In this document: in pieces, positions 6,287 to 11,239 of the stretch
Numbering within the stretch: position 1 is the stretch's first letter
Layout of the letters: the number at the start of each line of letters is the position of its first letter
Assembly (NCBI GenBank): GCA_030655795.1
Contig: JAUSPJ010000396.1
Location: 1 to 11,239, forward strand
DNA: 11,239 nucleotides
From: Fidelibacterota bacterium
GTDB lineage: Bacteria; Fidelibacterota; UBA2242
Reading direction: 5' to 3'
Notes under the pieces: model-generated
What the model was told of the DNA's origin: nothing
What the model saw: the letters and a program-made list of their open reading frames with translations, nothing else
Databases searched by the model: none
Position numbers and translations under genes: made by a program

Positions 6287-6696
6287 ACTTCACGTCTTGA
6301 TACGACTTTCGTCTTTATCGGCAGTTTGTGTACAGCCGTGGAGAAGGCCTCTTTTGCCTGTTCATAATCCGCTACCTCTACTTCAAATAAAACCCGACCT
6401 GGTTTGATAACCGCTACCCAGTATTCCGGAACGCCTTTACCTTTTCCCATCCGGGTTTCAGCCGGTTTTTTCGTGATAGGCTTATCCGGAAATATCCGTA
6501 TCCACATTTTACCATGTTTACGAACTTTTCGGGTTATCGCAACACGAGCAGCTTCAATCTGTCGGCTTGAGATCCAACCAGGTTCGAGGGCTTTCAGTCC
6601 AAAATGACCGAAACTGACCTCACTGCCTCGGGTAGCCAGACCTTTCATTCTTCCTTTTTGTTGCTTGCGATGTTTTACTTTGCGAGGTGCCAGCAT
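6277..6696 (-). CDS. rplP: 50S ribosomal protein L16 (uL16)
   Basis: A late-assembling large-subunit protein that organises the A site and contacts tRNA elbows. The 139 residues match the family. It opens MLAPRKVKHRKQQKGRMKGL, then SFGHFGLKALEPGWISSRQIEAAR (28-51, in two runs) and WIRIFPDKPITKKPAETRMG (65-84) followed by KGKG. Arg82 in TRMGKGKG corresponds to E. coli R81, the residue hydroxylated by RoxA/YcfD in some Proteobacteria. The ATG at 6696-6694 has AAGGGA 8 nt upstream overlapping the rpsC stop. It is 12 bp after rpsC and 1 bp before rpmC. Confidence 0.99.
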   Translation of the reverse strand: MLAPRKVKHRKQQKGRMKGLATRGSEVSFGHFGLKALEPGWISSRQIEAARVAITRKVRKHGKMWIRIFPDKPITKKPAETRMGKGKGVPEYWVAVIKPGRVLFEVEVADYEQAKEAFSTAVHKLPIKTKVVSRREVGA

Positions 6697-6708
6697 GTTT
6701 ATAATCCC

Positions 6709-7344
6709 TTATTGCTTTTTAATGTATGATTCACCGTTACAAATCCAGACTTTGATACCAATACAGCCATAGGTTGTATGGGCAGTAATTGAAGCATAAT
6801 CTATATCTGCTCGTAATGTATGCAGCGGAACTCTTCCTTCACGGTAAGTTTCCGTGCGCGACATTTCGGCGCCACCAAGACGTCCGCTGCACTGCACACG
6901 AATACCTTCAGCGCCCATCCGCATGGTTGCCTGAATCGCTTTTTTAACAGCTCGTCTGAACGATACCTTTTTTACGATCTGGGCCGCGATATTATTGCCA
7001 ACCAATACGGCATCCAGTTCCGGCCGTTTAATTTCATTGACGTTGACCTGTACATCGGTATTTGTCAATTTCTGAAGTTCGAGACGCAGCAGGTCGACCT
7101 CTTCACCTTTTCGGCCAATGACAATGCCCGGACGGGATGTGTTGATTGAAATCGTGATCTTTTTCGATGTACGATGAATATTCACTCCGCTGACACCGGC
7201 ATTTGGTAATCGTTTCAGAATATAACGGCGCAGTTTTAAATCTTCAGTTAACTTTTCTGTATAGTTCCGTTCGTCAAACCAGTTACTGCTCCAGGTTTTA
7301 TTAAATCCGATTCGAAATCCGATAGGATGAACTTTCTGACCCAA
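6709..7344 (-). CDS. rpsC: 30S ribosomal protein S3 (uS3), TTG start, short C-terminal tail
   Basis: A small-subunit head protein lining the mRNA entry channel, with helicase activity shared with S4 and S5. At 211 residues it is at the short end of the family (E. coli 233), stopping soon after the conserved IGIKVWICNGE instead of carrying a long basic tail. The KH domain has GIVIGRKGEE at 73-82. Basic entry-channel residues lie in VSFRRAVKKAIQATMRMGAEG (127-147, in two runs), and the C-terminal domain has IRVQCSGRLGGAEMSRTE (148-165) and REGRVPLHTLRADIDYA. The start is TTG at 7344-7342, which gives the near-universal MGQKVHPIGFR. No in-frame ATG or GTG fits. GGGAGG ends only 4 nt upstream. 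Confidence 0.98.
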   Translation of the reverse strand: MGQKVHPIGFRIGFNKTWSSNWFDERNYTEKLTEDLKLRRYILKRLPNAGVSGVNIHRTSKKITISINTSRPGIVIGRKGEEVDLLRLELQKLTNTDVQVNVNEIKRPELDAVLVGNNIAAQIVKKVSFRRAVKKAIQATMRMGAEGIRVQCSGRLGGAEMSRTETYREGRVPLHTLRADIDYASITAHTTYGCIGIKVWICNGESYIKKQ

Positions 7345-7358
7345 GCAACCTCCCGTTA
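7342..7358 (-). promoter_or_regulatory. rpsC ribosome-binding site with close spacing to a TTG start
   Basis: GGGAGG at 7354-7349 is a strong match to the anti-Shine-Dalgarno sequence, but the spacer to TTG is only 4 nt (TTGC), shorter than the 6-8 nt seen at most other genes here. The rplV stop TAA is at 7358-7356, so the whole element lies in the 11-bp gap. Confidence 0.75.
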
Positions 7359-7718
7359 TTTTTTCTTTTTCTTGTTTTCTTTTTCGGCTACGACTACCGT
7401 TAAGTGGCAGGATCGTTTCCGGATGATTGATGCCCGTCCCATAGCGCCCGCTCTAAAGCGCCGTGCGATACCAGCTTCGTCAACAAATATTGTATTAACA
7501 AATAAATCCTCGGGCTCTATTCCGGAGCCGCCTTCCAGATTCATCAGATTTGATACGGCTGAGCGAATCGTTTTTTCAACAGTCTCAGATGCCTTTTTGT
7601 TGCTGAAATGAAGGGCATTCAGAGCAAATTCGATACTTTTTCCGCGTACCATATCGGCCACCAGGCGAACTTTACGCGCCGATTGTCTTACATGTCTGCT
7701 AATTGCTTTCGCTTCCAT
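7356..7718 (-). CDS. rplV: 50S ribosomal protein L22 (uL22)
   Basis: Binds all 23S rRNA domains. Its long beta-hairpin lines the exit tunnel at the constriction, where it senses arrest peptides and affects macrolide binding. The 120 residues are within the family range. Motifs are ISRHVRQSARKVRLVADMVR (6-25), GKSIEFALNALHFSNKKASE (26-45), and the hairpin FVDEAGIARRFRAGAMGRAS (78-97) through IIRKRSCHLTVVV. It ends in a lysine-rich tail (KENKKKKK). The ATG at 7718-7716 has only a weak upstream element (AGG 5 nt away; AAGG about 15 nt away), so initiation may rely on coupling to rpsS, 12 bp upstream. Confidence 0.98.
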   Translation of the reverse strand: MEAKAISRHVRQSARKVRLVADMVRGKSIEFALNALHFSNKKASETVEKTIRSAVSNLMNLEGGSGIEPEDLFVNTIFVDEAGIARRFRAGAMGRASIIRKRSCHLTVVVAEKENKKKKK

Positions 7719-7730
7719 AATACCTATTTC

Positions 7731-8003
7731 TTACCTTTTTTTATCAGACCCGGCGTGTCCACGGAATGTTCGGGTGTGAGCAAACTCGCCTAATTTATGT
7801 CCTACCATATTTTCCGTAACGAAGACCGGAATAAATTTATTCCCGTTGTGCACTGCAAATGTATGACCAACAAATTCTGGAGATATTGTCGACCGTCTTG
7901 CCCAGGTTTTAACAAGCTTCCTTTTGCCGGATTCGTTCATCTCGTTGATCTTTCCGAGCAGTTTGACATCGATGTGGGGTCCCTTTTTCAGTGAACGACT
8001 CAT
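7731..8003 (-). CDS. rpsS: 30S ribosomal protein S19 (uS19)
   Basis: A small-subunit head protein next to S13, close to the A-site tRNA and the intersubunit bridge. The 90 residues match the family. It opens MSRSLKKGPHIDVKLL, with ARRSTISPEFVGHTFAVHNG at 35-54 and NKFIPVFVTENMVGHKLGEF (55-74) followed by AHTRTFRGHAGSDKKR. The signature from the ISPEFVGHTF block to the FAHTRTFRGH block is intact. The ATG at 8003-8001 has GGGAG 8 nt upstream in the 16-bp gap after rplB. It lies between rplB and rplV, as in nearly all bacteria. Confidence 0.99.
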   Translation of the reverse strand: MSRSLKKGPHIDVKLLGKINEMNESGKRKLVKTWARRSTISPEFVGHTFAVHNGNKFIPVFVTENMVGHKLGEFAHTRTFRGHAGSDKKR

Positions 8004-8019
8004 TCTGTATTCTCCCTAA

Positions 8020-8847
8020 TTATTTGCTGCGTCTTTTGACGATAAATTTATCACTGGGATGGTTCTTTTTACGGGTTCTGTATCCCTTTGTCGGTTGTCC
8101 CCATGGTGTACACGGATGCCGCCCACCAGAACTTTTTCCTTCACCGCCCCCCATCGGATGGTCAACCGGATTCATGGCAACCCCACGTACTTTCGGACGA
8201 CGTCCTAGCCAGCGGCTGCGTCCGGCCTTACCCAAACTAATATTTTCATGAGTCTTATTGCTGACTGCACCAACGGTCGCAAAACATTCTGCCAAAACGA
8301 GACGCATTTCGCCGGAAGGCATTTTCAATGTTACATATTTGCCTTCTTTGGCCATTATCTGAGCAGCTGTGCCGGCTCCCCGCGCAATCTGACCGCCTTT
8401 TTTAGGCTTTAATTCAATGTTATGGACAAACGTACCCGCCGGAATATTTTTTAACGGCAGCGAATTTCCCAGTTTGATTGGGGCGTCGACTCCGGAAACG
8501 ATAATATTGCCAACCTGCAAACCATCGGGTGCAATGATATATCGTTTTTCACCGTCTATATAACTTATCAGCGCAATGCGTGAAGACCTGTTCGGATCAT
8601 ATTCAATGGTTTTAACAGTCGCTTCGATACCGTGTTTATCGCGTTTAAAATCGATAATACGATAACTGCGTTTATGACCGCCTCCGCGTCTGCGTGCGGT
8701 TATGCGGCCATTATTATTACGCCCACCGGATTTTCTCATCGGGGTAAGCAGGCTTTTTTCTGGCGTTGTTGTAGTGATATCTTCAAATGTATCAACCGAT
8801 TTAAAACGCTGTCCCGGAGTTGTTGGTTTGATTTTCTTTATACCCAT
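8020..8847 (-). CDS. rplB: 50S ribosomal protein L2 (uL2) with DHPM motif
   Basis: One of the most conserved large-subunit proteins, needed for subunit association, tRNA binding and a functional peptidyl-transferase centre. The 275 residues match the family. Landmarks are GRNNNGRITARRRGGGHKR (42-60), YRIIDFKRDKHGI (62-74), GAPDGLQVG-like IIAPDGLQVGN (104-114), AGTAAQIMAKEGKYVTLKMP (158-177) and GKAGRSRWLGRRPKVRG (206-222). The C-terminal loop reads NPVDHPMGGGEGKSSGGRHP (226-245), then a basic end. Met232 occupies the place of the His that most bacteria have (E. coli H229). The ATG at 8847-8845 is 4 bp after the rplW stop with no Shine-Dalgarno at normal distance; the nearest AAGGAG ends 18 nt upstream. 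Coupling to rplW is likely. Confidence 0.99.
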   Translation of the reverse strand: MGIKKIKPTTPGQRFKSVDTFEDITTTTPEKSLLTPMRKSGGRNNNGRITARRRGGGHKRSYRIIDFKRDKHGIEATVKTIEYDPNRSSRIALISYIDGEKRYIIAPDGLQVGNIIVSGVDAPIKLGNSLPLKNIPAGTFVHNIELKPKKGGQIARGAGTAAQIMAKEGKYVTLKMPSGEMRLVLAECFATVGAVSNKTHENISLGKAGRSRWLGRRPKVRGVAMNPVDHPMGGGEGKSSGGRHPCTPWGQPTKGYRTRKKNHPSDKFIVKRRSK

Positions 8848-8851
8848 GATA

Positions 8852-9175
8852 CTATACCGCGGTTTCTCCTTGATAGAAATCTATTTTTTCACCCAGTTTT
8901 AATGTAACAATCGCTTTTTTCCAGTCGGAGCGTTTGCCACTTGTACGGATAACCCGTCCGCCACTACGTACAGTCATCTGCTTTGTTTTTCCCTGCACAT
9001 TCATAGTAGCAACCTTTTCAACTTTTACTCCGAAGCGGTCTTCGACGGCTTTTTTGATTTCAATTTTATTGGCTTTCGGATGAACCCTGAAACCATACTT
9101 CCGTTCAGTCTCCTGAAGTTTGTTGATTTTTTCGGTCAAAATCGGTTCAATAATGATGGTACCTTTTATCGACAT
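8852..9175 (-). CDS. rplW: 50S ribosomal protein L23 (uL23)
   Basis: Sits at the tunnel exit and is the main docking point for trigger factor and SRP, beside L29. It has 107 residues, a little longer than the 95-100 of many bacteria. Motifs are IIIEPILTEKINKLQETER (7-25), YGFRVHPKANKIEIKKAVED (27-46) and FGVKVEKVATMNVQGKTKQM (48-67). The later GRVIRTSGKRSDWKKAIVTL (73-92) includes the conserved KKAIVTL near the C-terminus. The ATG at 9175-9173 has AGGGA 7 nt upstream in the 13-bp gap. The acidic Glu of E. coli L23 that binds trigger factor cannot be placed with certainty by eye. Confidence 0.98.
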   Translation of the reverse strand: MSIKGTIIIEPILTEKINKLQETERKYGFRVHPKANKIEIKKAVEDRFGVKVEKVATMNVQGKTKQMTVRSGGRVIRTSGKRSDWKKAIVTLKLGEKIDFYQGETAV

Positions 9176-9188
9176 TATGCAATCCCTA

Positions 9189-9827
9189 TTAGTTAACCAG
9201 AAGTCGGCTGTTTAATTTTTCCAATCCTTCTTTATCGACCAGTAAAACGTCGCAATCCAACATATCGTATGTTGATGCTCGCTCCGCTTCGACCAAAAGA
9301 ATATTATAAAAATTTCTGGCTGCCAGATAGAGGTTTTCACTCACATTGGTTGCCAGCAACGTAATCCGCTTATTCTCAATTCCAAATGCTTTCAGCATCT
9401 CGCGCATTGATTTGGCTTTGGCCTCTTCAAATACGAAATCCTCAACAACTTTGATAGCACCCTCTTTATATTTATAAGCCAGCGCGCTTTTACGGGCCAG
9501 AGTTTTAACCTTTTTGTTGATTTTCATCGTATAGTATTTCGGCTTGGGACCGAAAGCACGACCACCACCAACCCAGATTGGGCTGCGATTGGAACCTGCA
9601 CGTGCACCGCCACGACCCTTCTGTTTCCAGGGTTTGCGACCACCACCACTGACCTCAGCCCGTGTTTTAGTTGAATGGGTTCCCTGACGCGAATTGGTCA
9701 TCTCGGTTTTCACCGCAAGATATATCGAATGATCGTGGGGTTCCACGTCAAAAGCTGCATCTTTGAATGTCAGTTTCTGGCCGGATTCTATTCCGTCTTT
9801 TTTATAAATAGTAAATTCTACGCTCAC
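9189..9827 (-). CDS. rplD: 50S ribosomal protein L4 (uL4), GTG start
   Basis: Binds 23S rRNA domain I; its long loop reaches the exit-tunnel constriction opposite L22, where changes alter macrolide response. In E. coli it also autoregulates the S10 operon through a leader RNA, which is absent here. The 212 residues match the family. The loop, about 46-98, contains RQGTHSTKTRAEVSGGGRKP (47-66), WKQKGRGGARAGSNRSPIWV (67-86) and GGGRAFGPKPKYY. The end has FYNILLVEAERASTYDMLDC, then DVLLVDKEGLEKL. The start is GTG at 9827-9825, overlapping the rplC stop as GTGA, with GGAGG 8 nt upstream. Two consecutive in-frame stops (TAA TAG) end the gene. Confidence 0.98.
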   Translation of the reverse strand: MSVEFTIYKKDGIESGQKLTFKDAAFDVEPHDHSIYLAVKTEMTNSRQGTHSTKTRAEVSGGGRKPWKQKGRGGARAGSNRSPIWVGGGRAFGPKPKYYTMKINKKVKTLARKSALAYKYKEGAIKVVEDFVFEEAKAKSMREMLKAFGIENKRITLLATNVSENLYLAARNFYNILLVEAERASTYDMLDCDVLLVDKEGLEKLNSRLLVN

Positions 9828-10450
9828 CGTTCCTGCCTCCGAATTGTTACAATACTATTCTTTGCTCCGGGTACAGCGCCTTTGATATAGAGTAAATTAT
9901 TCTCTGTATCGATTTTGACGATGGAAAGGCCTCGGACTGTTTTATTGTCGCCACCCATTCTGCCGGCCATTTTCATTCCCTTAATAACACGGGATGGATA
10001 GGCTGAAGCACCAATAGAGCCCGGTGACCTGTACCGGTCACTCTGACCGTGAGATTTTGGGCCGCCCTTGAAATTGTGGCGTTTGACAACTCCCTGAAAT
10101 CCTTTTCCTTTTGTAACACCAGACACTTTTACCGTATCGCCGATTTTAAATATATCAACCGTAATCATATCTCCGGGCTTTGAATTGTCACCTTCGAATT
10201 CCTTGATTTCCGATAGAAAACGATATGGTTCTGTGCTTGCTGCTTTGAAATGTCCCAGCATCGGTTTGTTTACCCGTTTCTCCGGTTTCTTTTCAAAGCC
10301 CAACTGCACAGCCGAATAGCCGTCTTTTTTAGGTGTTTTCACCTGTACTACCTGGCATGGACCGGCTTCGATGACAGTCACCGGCATCATAATGCCGTTC
10401 TGCTCAAAAACCTGGCTCATCCCAATTTTTTTTCCGATAATTCCTAACAT
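9824..10450 (-). CDS. rplC: 50S ribosomal protein L3 (uL3)
   Basis: An early assembly protein binding the 3' end of 23S rRNA, with an extended finger reaching the peptidyl-transferase centre. The 208 residues match the family. It opens MLGIIGKKIGMSQVFEQNG and contains VSGVTKGKGFQGVVKRHNFK (109-128), GGPKSHGQSDRYRSPGSIGA (129-148) and YPSRVIKGMKMAGRMGGDNK (151-170). The position of E. coli Q150, methylated by PrmB, is Ala here, so that modification is not expected; this is common outside Proteobacteria. The ATG at 10450-10448 has GGAAG about 7 nt upstream in the 13-bp gap after rpsJ. Confidence 0.99.
   Translation of the reverse strand: MLGIIGKKIGMSQVFEQNGIMMPVTVIEAGPCQVVQVKTPKKDGYSAVQLGFEKKPEKRVNKPMLGHFKAASTEPYRFLSEIKEFEGDNSKPGDMITVDIFKIGDTVKVSGVTKGKGFQGVVKRHNFKGGPKSHGQSDRYRSPGSIGASAYPSRVIKGMKMAGRMGGDNKTVRGLSIVKIDTENNLLYIKGAVPGAKNSIVTIRRQER
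9825..9840 (-). promoter_or_regulatory. rplD ribosome-binding site with GTGA overlap
   Basis: GGAGG at 9840-9836 is encoded in the final Arg codons of rplC, 8 nt before the GTG. The GTG shares two bases with the rplC TGA. Such overlaps let terminating ribosomes restart, which would keep L3 and L4 stoichiometric. Confidence 0.8.
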
Positions 10451-10463
10451 AGGTCTGCTTCCG

Positions 10464-10772
10464 TTATACCTTTATCTCAATGTCTACACCTGCAGGAAGG
10501 TCCAATCTCATGAGAGCATCAACCGTCTTTGAGGTTGAGTTCAGGATATCCACCAGTCTTTTATGGATTTTTGTCTGAAACTGTTCTCTCGATTTTTTAT
10601 TCACGTGGGGCGATCTCAGGACAGTATACACCGTACGCGTTGTCGGCAACGGTATCGGGCCAGAAACAACTGCGCCGGTTGATTTCGCTGTAGCGACAAT
10701 CTTTTTGGTACTTTGATCCAAAAGATTGTGATCATAAGCTTTGAGACTAATTCTTATTCTTTGTCCAGGCAC
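10464..10772 (-). CDS. rpsJ: 30S ribosomal protein S10 / NusE (uS10), GTG start
   Basis: A small-subunit head protein that, as NusE, also pairs with NusB in rRNA antitermination and bridges NusG to the lead ribosome. The 102 residues match the family. It opens PGQRIRISLKAYDHNLLDQS (2-21) and has the S10 signature VVSGPIPLPTTRTVYTVLRS (35-54), then PHVNKKSREQFQTKIHKRLV (55-74) and LMRLDLPAGVDIEIKV. The start is GTG at 10772-10770 with AAGGAG 6 nt upstream, overlapping the tuf stop. No ATG in frame fits the conserved start. In E. coli a long leader precedes this gene; here only 10 bp separate it from tuf. Confidence 0.99.
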   Translation of the reverse strand: MPGQRIRISLKAYDHNLLDQSTKKIVATAKSTGAVVSGPIPLPTTRTVYTVLRSPHVNKKSREQFQTKIHKRLVDILNSTSKTVDALMRLDLPAGVDIEIKV

Positions 10773-10784
10773 GTGAAACTCCTT
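10770..10784 (-). promoter_or_regulatory. rpsJ ribosome-binding site overlapping the tuf stop, GTG start
   Basis: AAGGAG at 10784-10779 begins with the last two bases of the tuf TAA. The spacer TTTCAC is 6 nt. The gap holds only this element, with no space for a promoter or leader between tuf and rpsJ. Confidence 0.85.
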
Positions 10785-11239
10785 ACTCCAAGATTTCGGT
10801 TACGACGCCAGCGCCGACCGTGCGACAACCTTCACGAATCGCAAAACGCAATTCCTTCTCCATCGCTATCGGCGTGATCAATTCTATCGTCATCGTGATC
10901 CGGTCACCGGGCATTACCATATCTACACCTTCCGGCAACTGTATCACACCGGTCACATCTGTTGTCCGAAAATAAAACTGCGGACGGTAACCTTTGAAAA
11001 ACGGCGTGTGACGACCACCTTCTTCTTTCTTTAATACGTATACTTCGCCTTTGAACTTCGTATGCGGGGTGATACTGCCCGGCTTCGCTGCCACCATTCC
11101 GCGCTGCAGCCATTCCTTGTCAATTCCACGAAGCAGCAAACCTGCGTTATCGCCGGCTTCACCACGATCCAGAATCTTCCGAAACATCTCTACACCGGTG
11201 ACGACGGTCTTCTTGTGACCGCCCATGCCTATCAACTCA
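10783..11239 (-). CDS. tuf: Elongation factor Tu, C-terminal 151 residues (5' end outside window)
   Basis: The GTPase that delivers aminoacyl-tRNA to the ribosomal A site. Only the C-terminal part is present: the rest of domain 2 and all of domain 3, which bind the tRNA acceptor arm and T stem. The first complete codon is GAG at 11238-11236, giving ELIGMGGHKKTVVTGVEMFR and matching EF-Tu from about E. coli residue 243, so the apparent TTG start at 11235 is an edge effect. Diagnostic stretches are AEVY-like GEVYVLKKEEGGRHTPFFKG and YRPQFYFRTTDVTG, then MVMPGD. Near the end the usual REGGRTVGAG reads REGCRTVGAG. The GTP-binding domain (G1-G5 motifs) lies upstream of the window. The gene ends TAA, 10 bp before rpsJ, linking the str and S10 blocks. 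Confidence 0.98.
   Translation of the reverse strand, partial: ELIGMGGHKKTVVTGVEMFRKILDRGEAGDNAGLLLRGIDKEWLQRGMVAAKPGSITPHTKFKGEVYVLKKEEGGRHTPFFKGYRPQFYFRTTDVTGVIQLPEGVDMVMPGDRITMTIELITPIAMEKELRFAIREGCRTVGAGVVTEILE

Larger units (their letters stand above)
1..11239 (-). other. Contiguous tuf-S10-spc-secY-map gene cluster, probably one transcription unit
   Basis: All 24 genes are on one strand. Gaps in transcription order from tuf are 10, 13, -4, 13, 4, 16, 12, 11, 12, 1, 17, 25, 12, 11, 1, 18, 23, 11, 18, -4, 2, -4 and 7 bp. I looked in every gap for a GC-rich hairpin with a T run and for -35/-10 pairs and saw none; gaps this short can hardly contain them. Weak promoters inside coding sequence cannot be excluded by eye. 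The S10 and spc blocks, separate operons in E. coli, are fused here by position. Confidence 0.85.

Noticed and set aside
6820..7149. Plus-strand ORF of 109 codons antisense to rpsC
   Set aside because: It lies wholly within the conserved S3 gene, with no initiation signal and no family resemblance.
7356..7385. A-rich run at the end of rplV as a programmed frameshift site
   Set aside because: The run encodes an ordinary lysine-rich tail and is followed at once by a stop. No downstream structure or useful alternate frame is present.
7327..7611. Plus-strand ORF antisense to rplV with a Phe-rich start
   Set aside because: The Phe run is the complement of the poly-Lys tail of L22. It is not a signal peptide or membrane protein.
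1..11239. Search for CRISPR repeats, tRNA genes, transposon ends, toxin-antitoxin pairs or defence genes
   Set aside because: Every base is accounted for by core translation and secretion genes with gaps of 25 bp or less. No repeat, cloverleaf or foreign-looking insert was seen.

Overview
The window is an uninterrupted stretch of the bacterial ribosomal-protein supercluster, read entirely on the minus strand. In transcription order (right to left) it holds the 3' part of tuf (EF-Tu); the S10-type block rpsJ-rplC-rplD-rplW-rplB-rpsS-rplV-rpsC-rplP-rpmC-rpsQ; the spc-type block rplN-rplX-rplE-rpsN-rpsH-rplF-rplR-rpsE-rpmD-rplO-secY; and the 5' part of map (type I methionine aminopeptidase), which runs off the left edge. 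That makes 22 complete genes and two partial ones, all of which I recognise.

Packing is extreme. No non-coding gap exceeds 25 bp. Three junctions are 4-nt stop/start overlaps (rplC/rplD, rpsE/rpmD, rplO/secY), and two others have a single base between genes. Most Shine-Dalgarno elements lie in, or overlap, the end of the preceding gene. There is no room for an internal intrinsic terminator, a leader or a regulatory RNA, so the cluster is probably read as one long transcript entering from tuf or further upstream. Its promoter is outside the window. Start codons are mixed: of the 23 starts visible, 16 are ATG, five are GTG (rpsJ, rplD, rpmC, rplE, rplF) and two are TTG (rpsC, rpsE).

The genes supply one coordinated job. 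EF-Tu brings aminoacyl-tRNA to the ribosome, and the 20 r-proteins build both subunits (uS10, uL3, uL4, uL23, uL2, uS19, uL22, uS3, uL16, uL29, uS17, uL14, uL24, uL5, uS14, uS8, uL6, uL18, uS5, uL30 and uL15 by universal names; 21 with uL15). SecY forms the membrane channel for exported proteins, and Map removes the initiator methionine at the exit tunnel.

The organism is a bacterium. Several points suggest the FCB superphylum (relatives of Bacteroidota, Chlorobiota, Ignavibacteria, Calditrichota or Marinimicrobia) rather than Proteobacteria or Bacillota: secY is followed directly by map with no adk, S14 is the zinc-binding short form, L2 has a DHPM motif instead of DHPH, and SecY, S8 and L3 have sequences of that style. 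This placement is inferred from remembered sequence patterns and is only moderately secure.

I found no mobile element, CRISPR array, RNA gene or undescribed system. The plus strand shows only shadow ORFs. The points worth a second look are small: the L2 His-to-Met position, the TTG starts of S5 and S3, a Gly-to-Cys change in EF-Tu domain 3, and the absence of any S10-operon leader.
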